DNA of 64,000 nt from Pelagibacteraceae bacterium AG-349-O05. GTDB taxonomy: Bacteria; Pseudomonadota; Alphaproteobacteria; Pelagibacterales; Pelagibacteraceae. The position numbers and the translations under genes were made by a program. The notes below the pieces were generated by a model. That model did no database searches, was not told the origin of the DNA, and was given only the letters and a program-made list of their open reading frames with translations. The first letter of the stretch is position 1. Every line of letters starts with the position of its first letter. The stretch covers positions 18,054-82,053 of the forward strand of contig QCDE01000004.1 of the NCBI GenBank assembly GCA_003281005.1, in the 5' to 3' direction. Shown piece by piece: positions 53,884-62,450 of the stretch.

Positions 53884-54894
53884 TTATAAACTTTTTTTGA
53901 TTTTTTTTGCAGCATCAGAAGATACCCACTTAGTCCAAATATCCTCATGCTTAATTAAAAACTCAACTGCAGCATCAGAACCTTTAGCTTGGTTGTCAGC
54001 CATATAAACCAACATTCCATTCATCACTGTGCCTGGAAAAGTTCTACTTTCAACATATTTTAGAACATCTTTTCCACCAGTTTTAGCAAAGTTAGCACTT
54101 ACAATTGAGTTAACTTCAGATTTTGTCCAAGCTGTTGGTTTTGGATTTGCACAGTCTTGTTCTGCAAGAGTTATGCAATTGTCCCAATTATCTCTACCTG
54201 CAAAAGGAACACCAAAATCAACTGGCTGTAAATTATATTTACCAACCATTGATGTAGGATTCCAATAATATCCAAACCAAGGCTCACCAGAGTCTGAAGC
54301 TTTAGCAATTGAACCATCTAAACCTGCTGCTGAACCTGGATCAATAAGTTTCCAACCTTTTTTTTCCATTTCAAATGCTCTGTACAAATTTGCATTAGCT
54401 AATTGACATCCCCATCCTGCTGGACATCCCATGAAAGCACCTTTTGATGGGTCCTCTTTATCAGGAAACAAATCTGGACGTTCTAAAATTTGAACAGCTG
54501 TCATTCCTTTAAGTTCAGGATGTTTTTCTAAAGCTGCTGGATTTAACCACCAGCCTTCTCCTAGACCTGTAATTGGAGCTTTATTTGCAATAATTAGTCT
54601 TTTCTCACTTACCGCTTTTTTTAAAGGAGTGTAAACCGCATTCGCCCATTGTTCAGGGTTCATATCAGGCGTTCCTTTATCATTCATAGATGTAAATGTT
54701 GGCATAGTAGCACCAGGTACTAATTCTACGTCACATCCATATCCTTCTTCGAGAATGATTTTATCAACGTTTGCCATTAACTCGGCAGATGCCCAGTTTT
54801 GTTCGGCTATAACTAATTTTCCACAAGCATTTGCAAAAGAAGTCATACCAAATGCTAAAAGCGCGGAAAATAGAATTGTTTTTAGTTTTTTCAT
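53884..54894 (-). CDS. proX: Periplasmic binding protein for quaternary amines (ProX/OpuAC-like)
   Basis: 336 residues from the ATG complementary to 54892-54894, preceded by GGAG; an upstream in-frame start would place 11 residues before the signal peptide. Residues 1-22 form a signal peptide ending SFANA, mature start CGKLV. OpuAC-type segments are IAEQNWASAELMANVDKI and AKASDSGEPWFGYYWNPTS, the latter with Trp/Tyr of an aromatic cage. It delivers a betaine-like compound to ProW. Probable ligand: glycine betaine or the substrate of the downstream GcvT-like demethylase. It opens the operon; the 275 bp to 55169 hold divergent promoters. Confidence 0.88.
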   Translation of the reverse strand: MKKLKTILFSALLAFGMTSFANACGKLVIAEQNWASAELMANVDKIILEEGYGCDVELVPGATMPTFTSMNDKGTPDMNPEQWANAVYTPLKKAVSEKRLIIANKAPITGLGEGWWLNPAALEKHPELKGMTAVQILERPDLFPDKEDPSKGAFMGCPAGWGCQLANANLYRAFEMEKKGWKLIDPGSAAGLDGSIAKASDSGEPWFGYYWNPTSMVGKYNLQPVDFGVPFAGRDNWDNCITLAEQDCANPKPTAWTKSEVNSIVSANFAKTGGKDVLKYVESRTFPGTVMNGMLVYMADNQAKGSDAAVEFLIKHEDIWTKWVSSDAAKKIKKSL

Positions 54895-55140
54895 TATATC
54901 TCCGTTAGTTAATTTTTGATTGAACACTACAACATATCAATGAAAAGATTGCAAATATCTTTCAACTTTTAGTTGAAGTCAAATTGTCTTTAAATGGGAT
55001 TTATTTAGAGATAAAGTTTTTATATGAAATTTTCTGCGAATTTTTTTTTTAAAGAATTTGTTTATATTTTAAATTGTAAAACTGTTTTTCAACAAATCAT
55101 AATAAGAGAATCATAAAATTTAGCTTTAATTAATTCCAAC

Positions 55141-55158
55141 TTAAACAAGGAGGTTTAA
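55141..55158 (+). promoter_or_regulatory. Shine-Dalgarno inside a hairpin loop before the Rieske gene
   Basis: TTAAAC (55141-55146) and GTTTAA (55153-55158) are complementary and enclose AAGGAG (55147-55152), the strongest ribosome site in this intergenic region; the ATG is at 55170. The stem is weak and AT-rich. The distance of 16-17 nt from AGGAG to ATG is long, so the hairpin may help to position it. The remaining divergent region (54895-55140) shows only AT-rich sequence with no clear operator. Confidence 0.4.
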
Positions 55159-55169
55159 TAAAAGTTGAA

Positions 55170-56348
55170 ATGAAAAAGTTATCTCAAATAGTTGATTTAA
55201 AAAAAATAAAAGTTGTAAATAAAAATATTGATAAAGCTCATGGATTACCAAATGAGTGTTACACCAATCCAGATTATTTATCTATTGAGAGAAAAAAAAT
55301 TTTTGAAAATAAATGGGTCGTAATTGGTGTTGGTAGTTCCTTGCCAAATATTGGAGACGCGAAACCATTTGATCTACTAGGAATTCCATTAATTATTTTA
55401 CGAGATAAAAATAATAAAATTAGAGTTTTTCATAATGTTTGTAGTCATCGAGGTTTTAAGATTCTTCAAGAAAAATGTAAAATTAAGAATGTAATAAGAT
55501 GCCCGTATCATTCTTGGTCATATGACATGAGCGGCAAGTTAATAGCCACACCTCATATTGGTGGAATGAATAAACATAATTGTAATAAATTTAGTAAATC
55601 ACAAAGCGGTCTTAAGGAAGTTAGATCTTATGTTTGGTTAGATTTAATTTTTGTAAATTTAAACAAAAATGAAATCAATTTCGAAAAATATATTAAACCT
55701 TTAAGTGACAGATGGAAAAAATTCTGGCCGATAAAAGATAGAGACTTAATTGTTTATTCAAAAGATTATGGTTATTTTAATTTAAATGCTAAATGTAATT
55801 GGAAATTTGCAATAGAAAATTATTGTGAAAGTTATCATCTACCCTGGGTTCATCCTGGATTAAACTCTTACTCAAAAATTGATGATCATTATCATATTCA
55901 AGGATTGCCAAATCGTTTTGCTGGACAAGGCACAATGGTTTATAATCCAAGGTTTAAAAGTAATTTAAAATTTCCAACATTCCCAAACTGGCCAAAAGAT
56001 CAAGAGCATATTGCTGAATACGTTGCTCTTTTCCCAAATGTAATGCTTGGGATACATAAAGACCATTTTTACGCCTACTGGTTAGAACCAGTAAATAATG
56101 AATATACAAAAGAACATATGGAAATTTTTTATGTTGGTAACGAAGCGGCGAATTCGACAAAATTTAAATCACTTAGAAAACAAAACTTTGAACTTTGGAA
56201 AGGAGTTCAAAGTGAAGATTTAAATATAATTGAGGGAATGCAAGATGGAAGAAAATCACCATCCTATAATGGGGGAAACTTTTCACCTGTGATGGATAAT
56301 CCCACCCATCATTTCCACAAATGGGTTGCAAACAATATAATGAAATGA
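55170..56348 (+). CDS. Rieske non-heme iron oxygenase (GbcA-like)
   Basis: 392 residues. Rieske centre Cys91-x-His93 (VCSHRG) and Cys111-x2-His114 (CPYHSW); mononuclear iron ligands in NYCESYHLPWVHPGL at about residues 217-231 (His223, His228) with a C-terminal Asp in EGMQDGRKS. GbcA-type enzymes remove one methyl from glycine betaine to give dimethylglycine; this fits the DMGDH-like gene two genes downstream. Stachydrine or carnitine oxygenases are alternatives. No reductase gene is present in the visible operon. First gene of a long plus-strand operon. Confidence 0.82.
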   Translation: MKKLSQIVDLKKIKVVNKNIDKAHGLPNECYTNPDYLSIERKKIFENKWVVIGVGSSLPNIGDAKPFDLLGIPLIILRDKNNKIRVFHNVCSHRGFKILQEKCKIKNVIRCPYHSWSYDMSGKLIATPHIGGMNKHNCNKFSKSQSGLKEVRSYVWLDLIFVNLNKNEINFEKYIKPLSDRWKKFWPIKDRDLIVYSKDYGYFNLNAKCNWKFAIENYCESYHLPWVHPGLNSYSKIDDHYHIQGLPNRFAGQGTMVYNPRFKSNLKFPTFPNWPKDQEHIAEYVALFPNVMLGIHKDHFYAYWLEPVNNEYTKEHMEIFYVGNEAANSTKFKSLRKQNFELWKGVQSEDLNIIEGMQDGRKSPSYNGGNFSPVMDNPTHHFHKWVANNIMK

Positions 56349-56359
56349 AAGGATAAATA

Positions 56360-57400
56360 ATGAAAAAAGATCTTATTACTAGATTAAATGAAGGACCTAT
56401 TATGTGTGCAGAAGGATATCTTTTTGCAATGGAAAGAAGAGGTTATCTTTCAGCAGGTCCATTTGTTCCAGAAGTAGTTTTAGAACATCCTGAGGTAGTA
56501 ACTCAGTTACATAGAGAATTTATTAGAGCTGGATCAGATGTTGTTCAAGCATTTACTTATTATGGTCATAGAGAAAAACTGAGAATTATTGGCAAAGAAG
56601 ATATGTTAGAGCCACTCCAAAAAAATGCTCTTAAGATAGCGAAAGATGCTGCAAATGAATTTAAAGATTTAGATTTAATGGTTTGTGGAGATGTAGCTAA
56701 TACAAACGTATTTGATCCTGGTGATGCTAATACTCATAAACAATGTCAACAAATGTATGAAGAACAGATAGCTTGGGCGAAAGAAGGTGGTGTTGATTTT
56801 GTAATTGCAGAAACAATAAATTGGACTGAAGAAATGAAGATAGCATTAAAAGCAATTAAAGATGCTGGACTTATTGCAGTTTGTAATTTTGCAATTCCTA
56901 GAGGGGACAAAACTAGAGAAGGTCATACTGCTGAAGATGCTTGCAAAATGATGGAAGATTTAGGTGCAGATGTAGTTGGTTTAAATTGTTATAGAGGACC
57001 TGAAATGACAATGAAACTATTAAAAAAAGTTAGAGAAAAAGTTTCATGTCACGTTGCTGGACTTCCGGTACCATACAGAACAACAGAGGAAGAACCTGGT
57101 TTTCTAAATATAACTGATCATGGTTGCAATTGTATTCCAGGGGGAAATGCATTCCCAGTAGCTTTAGATAATTTGTTTTGTAACAGATTTGAAATGGCAG
57201 AGTTTGCAAAAGATTGTGTTCAGAACAAAATAAATTTTATTGGTATATGTTGTGGAGCAGAAGCACATCACGTAAGAGAAATGTCAGTTGCAATTGGAAA
57301 AAAACCAATTTCAATGAAATATATGCCTGATATGAGCAAACATTTCCATCATGGTACAGATAAATCTCTAAAAAAAGTAAACAAGGAAATTAAATACTAA
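56360..57400 (+). CDS. Betaine-homocysteine methyltransferase-like protein
   Basis: 346 residues of the Pfam S-methyl_trans/BHMT fold. Zinc ligands Cys210 (GLNCYRG) and Cys297-Cys298 (GICCGAEAHH) correspond to human BHMT Cys217, Cys299 and Cys300. N-terminal IMCAEGYLFAMERRGYLSAGP and AGSDVVQAFTYYGHREKL are typical. It would transfer a methyl group from betaine to homocysteine to give methionine and dimethylglycine, the substrate of the next gene. It follows the Rieske gene by 11 bp and shares a base with the DMGDH-like gene. Confidence 0.88.
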   Translation: MKKDLITRLNEGPIMCAEGYLFAMERRGYLSAGPFVPEVVLEHPEVVTQLHREFIRAGSDVVQAFTYYGHREKLRIIGKEDMLEPLQKNALKIAKDAANEFKDLDLMVCGDVANTNVFDPGDANTHKQCQQMYEEQIAWAKEGGVDFVIAETINWTEEMKIALKAIKDAGLIAVCNFAIPRGDKTREGHTAEDACKMMEDLGADVVGLNCYRGPEMTMKLLKKVREKVSCHVAGLPVPYRTTEEEPGFLNITDHGCNCIPGGNAFPVALDNLFCNRFEMAEFAKDCVQNKINFIGICCGAEAHHVREMSVAIGKKPISMKYMPDMSKHFHHGTDKSLKKVNKEIKY

Positions 57401-59805
57401 TGGAAAAGCATGCGAAGGTAGTAATCATAGGAGGTGGTGTAGTAGGGTGCTCTATTCTTTATCATTTATCTAAATTTGGATTGAAGGATTGTATCTTGCT
57501 TGAAAGAAACGAGCTTACTTCTGGTTCGTCTTGGCATGCAGCGGGAAATGTTCATGTAATATCTTCAGATCCAAATATTTCTAGGATGATGGCTTATACG
57601 ATAGGCTTGTATAAAGAGATAGAAAATGAGTCTGGTCACTCAACTGGCTTTAAACCCAGTGGAGGATTTTATTTAGCATCAAATGAAGTGTGGGCTGATT
57701 ATTTAAAAAGAGAAAGATCAAAAGCAAGATATATGGGGCTTGATCAAGAATTTATTTCTCTAGAGGAAGTAAAAAAAAAACATCCTTTAATTGACCCATC
57801 CAGATATTTGTTAGCTCTGTGGGACCCTATTGATGGAGAGGTTGACCCGTCAGGTGTTACTTATGCTTTTGCAAAAGCTGCGAAAGTTCATGGTGGAAAA
57901 TATTACACGCACACAGTTGTAAAGGACACGAAACAAAAAGAAGACGGGACTTGGGATGTCTTTACTGAAAAAGGAAATATTAATGCTGAAATAGTAATTA
58001 ACGCTGGTGGTTTATGGGCAAGAGAAGTTGGGCAATTAGCTGGGCTTAACCTTCCTGTTCAACCAATGGAGCACCATTATTTAATCACTGAACCTATTCC
58101 AGAAATTGAAGCAATGGGCGATCAAAGACTACCTATAGGAACAGATTTTGAGGGAAATATTTACTTTAGACAAGAAGGAAAAGGAATGTTGCTTGGAACC
58201 TATGAGCCAAAATCAACACCATGGAAAGTTGAGGGTACACCAATGAATTTTGGCCATGAGTTACTTGAGCCAAAGTTAGATAATATAGAAGATAGATTAG
58301 CAATTGGTTTTGAAAGAATGCCAGCTTTAGAGCGTGCAGGTATAAAAAATATAGTTAATGGTCCTTTTACTTTTGGTCCAGACGGAAGTCCTCTTATTGG
58401 TCCAGTACCAGGAATGAAAAATTATTGGGTTGCTGTTGGTGTTATGGCTGGATTTTGTCAAGGTGGTGGTGTTGGAAAATGTATAGCAGAATGGATTATT
58501 GACGGAGAACCATCAATAGATGTTTGGGCAATGGATGTTGCAAGATTTGGAGATTATGCATCACCTCAATATGGAACAATAAAATCCTCAGAAAATTATG
58601 AGCGAAGATTTATTATGACTTTTCCAAACGAAACTTTACCAAAGGGAAGAAAACAAAAAACTACTGCGCTGTATGATTGTTTTGTAAATCAAGGTGCTGT
58701 TATGGGAGATAGCTTTGGATTGGAAAATGTTTTGTGGTTTGCAAATAATAAAGAAGATGCTCATGAAGAGCCTACTATTAAAAGATCAAGATCACATGAC
58801 TATGTTTCAAAAGAAGTTATTAATGTAAGAGAAAATGTTGGTTTAATCGAAGTTGCCAACTTTTCAAAACATGAATTCAAAGGTCCTGATGCTAGAAAAT
58901 TTTTAGATCACATAATGGCTGGAAGACTTCCAAAGCCAGGGAGAATATCTTTATCCCCAATGTTGTCATATAGAGGAAAGTTATGTGGTGATTTAACAGT
59001 GGCTTGTTTAGATGAAAATGAATTCATGGTGTTTGGTTCTGGAGCTGCTCAAGAAATGCATAGACGTTGGTTCGAGAGTCATTTAGATAAATTTAATTTA
59101 AGCTATTCTAATAGATCTGATGAGTATCATGGTTTGTCTATCGCAGGACCTAACTCAAGGAAAGTTTTAGAAAAAATTGTAAGAGACGATGTTTCAAATG
59201 AAAAATTTAAATTTAGAGATTCTAGAAAAATGTTTGTTGGGGGAGTTCCGGCAATAATAAATAGAATTTCATTTACTGGTGAACTCGGATATGAAATTTA
59301 TGTAGCACCCCATTATCAATTAAAACTTTATGAAGAATTAATGGAAGCTGGTAAAGAATTTAACATTAAACCTTTTGGCGGAAGAGCATTAATGTCAATG
59401 AGATTGGAGAAAAATTGGGGAGCTTGGACTTTAGATTATAGACCAGATTTTACAGCAAAGGAGACAGGCTTAGATGCTTTTATTAATTGGGATAAAGAGT
59501 TTATTGGTAAAGAAAGTGCACAAAAGGAAAATTCTTCAAATAAACTGATACCATTAATTGTTGAAACAAATGATATTGATGTAACAAATAACGAAGCTGT
59601 TATGAATGGAGATCAAAGCATTGGTTATGTAACCTCAGGTGGTTTTGCTCACTTTGTAAATAAAAGTGTAGCATTTACTTTTATTGATAAAAAAAACATT
59701 AATTCTGAAAATAAAATTCAAGTAGAGATAAATGGAGATTTATTTAATTGTTCAATAATTAAAGAACCACTTTATGATCCAAGTGGTCAAAAAATGAGAA
59801 GCTAA
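57400..59805 (+). CDS. Dimethylglycine dehydrogenase-like flavoprotein
   Basis: 801 residues. FAD domain begins KVVIIGGGVVGCSILYHLSK; His46 in SGSSWHAAGNVH is at the position of covalent FAD linkage in DMGDH. The C-terminal GcvT part starts near residue 455 (RENVGLIEVANFSKHEFKGP) and contains SFTGELGYEIYVAPHYQLKL. The enzyme removes a methyl from dimethylglycine as methylene-THF, giving sarcosine, which soxBDAG (36504-41610) can process. Sarcosine dehydrogenase is the main alternative. Full length. Confidence 0.88.
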   Translation: MEKHAKVVIIGGGVVGCSILYHLSKFGLKDCILLERNELTSGSSWHAAGNVHVISSDPNISRMMAYTIGLYKEIENESGHSTGFKPSGGFYLASNEVWADYLKRERSKARYMGLDQEFISLEEVKKKHPLIDPSRYLLALWDPIDGEVDPSGVTYAFAKAAKVHGGKYYTHTVVKDTKQKEDGTWDVFTEKGNINAEIVINAGGLWAREVGQLAGLNLPVQPMEHHYLITEPIPEIEAMGDQRLPIGTDFEGNIYFRQEGKGMLLGTYEPKSTPWKVEGTPMNFGHELLEPKLDNIEDRLAIGFERMPALERAGIKNIVNGPFTFGPDGSPLIGPVPGMKNYWVAVGVMAGFCQGGGVGKCIAEWIIDGEPSIDVWAMDVARFGDYASPQYGTIKSSENYERRFIMTFPNETLPKGRKQKTTALYDCFVNQGAVMGDSFGLENVLWFANNKEDAHEEPTIKRSRSHDYVSKEVINVRENVGLIEVANFSKHEFKGPDARKFLDHIMAGRLPKPGRISLSPMLSYRGKLCGDLTVACLDENEFMVFGSGAAQEMHRRWFESHLDKFNLSYSNRSDEYHGLSIAGPNSRKVLEKIVRDDVSNEKFKFRDSRKMFVGGVPAIINRISFTGELGYEIYVAPHYQLKLYEELMEAGKEFNIKPFGGRALMSMRLEKNWGAWTLDYRPDFTAKETGLDAFINWDKEFIGKESAQKENSSNKLIPLIVETNDIDVTNNEAVMNGDQSIGYVTSGGFAHFVNKSVAFTFIDKKNINSENKIQVEINGDLFNCSIIKEPLYDPSGQKMRS

Positions 59806-60431
59806 TGGCTCAAAAAGATGTAGGAAACAAAATTCCGATTTATAAACTTAAAACTACTGATGAAGTTATGAAGTACTACGATGAGTGGGGAGAAAAAGAT
59901 AAATACAATAAAGATATGGTTGATTGGAACTATACAGGACCTAAAGAAACTGCAGAAACATTTAACAAATATGAGAAAAATAAAGATACTTTAATTTTTG
60001 ATGCTGGATGTGGAACAGGTTTAGTGGGATTGGAGCTTAAAAAATATAGTTTTAAAAATTTTCATGGAGCCGATTTATCTCAAACTTTATTAGACACTGT
60101 ACCAAAAGGTCTTTATCAAAAATTAGTAAAGGTTGATTTAAATAAACCAATAGAAGTTGAGAATAACTTTTATGGTGGAGTTATGTGTGTTGGAACATTT
60201 ACTTTTGGGCATGTAAAACCAAATGCATTAGATGAATTTATAAGAGTCACAAAACCAGGTGGTTTAATTTGCTTCACAATTAACGAAGGAATTCATGAAG
60301 AGTATGGTTTTGATAAAAAAATTGATATACTGAAAGACAGCAAGAAGTGGGAAGAAGTAGAATTTTTTAAATCTGACTATATTGCAAGCAAAGATGTTAA
60401 CGCATGGTTAGGTTTGTATAGGGTATTATGA
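59805..60431 (+). CDS. Class I SAM-dependent methyltransferase
   Basis: 208 residues. Motif I is LIFDAGCGTGLVGLELKKY near residue 65, followed by acidic post-motif GADLSQTLLDTVPKG, and VMCVGTFTFGHVKPNALDEF corresponds to motif II. The substrate is unknown. A methyltransferase in a demethylation operon could produce a methylated intermediate or act on homocysteine or sarcosine; nothing in the sequence decides this. Its start and stop overlap both neighbours. Confidence 0.85.
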   Translation: MAQKDVGNKIPIYKLKTTDEVMKYYDEWGEKDKYNKDMVDWNYTGPKETAETFNKYEKNKDTLIFDAGCGTGLVGLELKKYSFKNFHGADLSQTLLDTVPKGLYQKLVKVDLNKPIEVENNFYGGVMCVGTFTFGHVKPNALDEFIRVTKPGGLICFTINEGIHEEYGFDKKIDILKDSKKWEEVEFFKSDYIASKDVNAWLGLYRVL

Positions 60432-61663
60432 AGTTTAGTAGAAAAATAGCTCCTGAGATAAAAACAAGACAGAATTTTATTACTAAAAAAAGATTAAGAG
60501 AAGACGAGATAAATTTTGATAAATTAAGATTATATCGTTTGGATAGGGTCAGAAAAGAATTAGTAAAAAACAATTTAGAGGCCTGTATTCTCTTTGATCC
60601 AGTAAATGTTCGTTATGCTTTAGATACAGTCAACATGAGTGTCTATAATATGCATAATTTAACAAGATATTGTTTTGTTCCTGTAAATGGACCAACAATT
60701 CTTTATGAGTATTTTAATTGTGAAATATTATCAAAGCATTTAAATCTAATTGACGAAATAAGACCCGCAATCACATGGGATTATTTTAGCAACGGGGATC
60801 AAGCAAATTTACAATTATCAAAATGGATAAATGAAGTTAAAGATTTATCAAAAAATTATTTTAAAACAAAAAAAATTGCAATCGACGTTTTAAATGGTCC
60901 TGCGGTTACTGCTTTAAATAAAGAAGGCATTGAAGTTGTAGATGCAAAATTGATTTTAGAAAAAGCAAGGGTAATAAAATCACCTGATGAATTGACTTGT
61001 ATGAAAGCAGCAATAGAAGTTGCAGAAAAAGGTGTATCAAAAATGAGATCAGATCTTAAACCAGGAATGACTGAAGATGAATTGTGGTCAATTTTACATA
61101 AAACGAATATTGAAAATGGAGGTGAGTGGATTGAGTGTAGGATTTTGTCCTCTGGTGAAAGAACAAATCCATGGATGCAAGAGAGTAGTAATAAAGTCAT
61201 GCAACAGGGAGAAATTGTTGCTTTTGATACAGATATGGTTGGTCCATATGGATATTGTGCTGACATATCAAGGGCCTTTGTAGTTGGACATAAATTTAAT
61301 GATGAGCAAAAAAAACTATATTCAATGGCTAGAAATCAAATTGATCATAATTTTAGATTAATCAAATCAGGAATGAGTTTTAAAGAATTTATAAAAAAAT
61401 CTTGGGTTTTACCTGATGAATATTATGGAAATAGGTATTCATGTATGGTTCATGGAATTGGTTTGTGTGATGAGTGGCCTCAAATAAGATATCCAACTGA
61501 TGGTGGAGAAGAAGGTGGAACTTTTGAGAAGAACATGACCATTACACTTGAGAGTTATATTGGTAAAGTTGGTGGTAAAGAAGGTGTAAAACTTGAACAA
61601 CAGTATCTTGTTGGTGAAAATGGACTTGAATTAATGTCCCATCATCCGTTAGAAGATATTTAA
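60428..61663 (+). CDS. DddP-like M24 metalloenzyme (candidate DMSP lyase or betaine-active relative)
   Basis: 411 residues, M24 pita-bread fold. Putative metal ligands Asp267, Asp269, Asp279, His342, Glu375 and Glu390. The first two Asp and the third are spaced 2 and 10, with a one-residue insertion relative to M24 peptidases, which is what I recall for the DddP DMSP lyase ligands (295/297/307). GGEWIECRILSSGERTNPW and MVHGIGLCDEWP also resemble DddP rather than Xaa-Pro peptidases. It would cleave DMSP to DMS and acrylate if a true DddP. Context is betaine degradation, so a different substrate is possible. Confidence 0.72.
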   Translation: MKFSRKIAPEIKTRQNFITKKRLREDEINFDKLRLYRLDRVRKELVKNNLEACILFDPVNVRYALDTVNMSVYNMHNLTRYCFVPVNGPTILYEYFNCEILSKHLNLIDEIRPAITWDYFSNGDQANLQLSKWINEVKDLSKNYFKTKKIAIDVLNGPAVTALNKEGIEVVDAKLILEKARVIKSPDELTCMKAAIEVAEKGVSKMRSDLKPGMTEDELWSILHKTNIENGGEWIECRILSSGERTNPWMQESSNKVMQQGEIVAFDTDMVGPYGYCADISRAFVVGHKFNDEQKKLYSMARNQIDHNFRLIKSGMSFKEFIKKSWVLPDEYYGNRYSCMVHGIGLCDEWPQIRYPTDGGEEGGTFEKNMTITLESYIGKVGGKEGVKLEQQYLVGENGLELMSHHPLEDI

Positions 61664-62073
61664 TGAAAATTATTTTAGTAATGGGTTTGCCTGGAGCCGG
61701 TAAAACAACTCTAGCAAATGAAATAGCACCACACTTAAATGCAAAAAGATTAAATGCTGACGAAGTAAGAAAGACTGCAAATGATTGGGATTTTTCAGAA
61801 GAAGGAAGGGTAAGACAAGCAAAAAGAATGGCTGAAGCAGCTTTAAAAATAAAAGCAGAAGGTCATTATGTAATTGCTGATTTTATTGCACCAACCCCTG
61901 AAGCAAGAAGCTTGTTTCCTGCAGATTATACAGTGTGGGTCGATACAATCAAAAAAGGAAGATTTGAAGATACTAATCAAATGTTTGTTAATCCTAAGAA
62001 TTTTGATTTTCATGTAACAACTCAGGATGCAAAAAATTGGGCACCAAAAATAATAGAGGAGATAAAAAAATGA
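61663..62073 (+). CDS. Small P-loop kinase resembling APS kinase
   Basis: 136 residues. Walker A GLPGAGKTTLANEIAPHL at residues 8-25, then LNADEVRKTANDWDFSEEGR with the substrate-side Asp/Arg, and HYVIADFIAPTPEAR, all as in the APS-kinase/AAA_33 group. It is shorter than real APS kinases (about 170-200) and lacks their lid sequence. Probably a small-molecule kinase of unknown substrate. Starts with the last base of the M24 gene and overlaps the next gene as ATGA. Confidence 0.8.
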   Translation: MKIILVMGLPGAGKTTLANEIAPHLNAKRLNADEVRKTANDWDFSEEGRVRQAKRMAEAALKIKAEGHYVIADFIAPTPEARSLFPADYTVWVDTIKKGRFEDTNQMFVNPKNFDFHVTTQDAKNWAPKIIEEIKK

Positions 62074-62444
62074 CATACCAATGGGATAACAAAAAACCAA
62101 CAGCACAAATGCTAGGAAGATGGCAACCTTTTCATGATGGACATTATACTTTGTTTAAAGAAATTATTAAAAAAACTGGACAAGTTTGTATTCAAATTAG
62201 AGATGTACAAGGTGTAGATGATAATCCTTTTGATTTTGAAACAGTAAAAAAAAACATTGAAGATAAATTAAATCCTGAATTTGAAGGACAATTTAAAATA
62301 ATGTTAGTACCTAACATTACAAATATTTGTTATGGTAGGGGAGTTGGATATAAGATTGAGGAAATAGTTTTGGATGAAGAAACTCAAAAAATATCAGCAA
62401 CCAAGATAAGAGCAAAAATGAGAGAAGAGGGAAAGTTAAAATAA
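62070..62444 (+). CDS. Nucleotidyltransferase of the HxGH superfamily
   Basis: 124 residues from the ATG at 62070, preceded by GAGGAG and overlapping the upstream TGA; an in-frame TTG 33 bp upstream is less likely. MLGRWQPFHDGHYTLFKE carries the HxGH motif at about residue 22 and ISATKIRAKMREEGKL is the ISxTxxR motif. Such proteins transfer a nucleotide to a phosphorylated acceptor (CTP or ATP dependent). Paired with the P-loop kinase, it suggests phosphorylation followed by nucleotide activation of a small molecule; substrate unknown. Confidence 0.82.
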   Translation: MTYQWDNKKPTAQMLGRWQPFHDGHYTLFKEIIKKTGQVCIQIRDVQGVDDNPFDFETVKKNIEDKLNPEFEGQFKIMLVPNITNICYGRGVGYKIEEIVLDEETQKISATKIRAKMREEGKLK

Positions 62445-62450
62445 AAATTA

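Noticed and set aside
54895..56359. SAM or glycine riboswitch upstream of the Rieske and BHMT-like genes
   Set aside because: SAM-V/SAM-II elements are known near bhmT in SAR11, so I looked, but the Rieske-BHMT gap is 11 bp and the 275-bp divergent region shows no SAM-II/SAM-V core or paired glycine-aptamer helices that I can recognise.
60856..61266. 136-codon minus-strand frame opposite the DddP-like gene
   Set aside because: Shadow of the M24 gene; no recognisable motif and it breaks an otherwise uninterrupted plus-strand operon.
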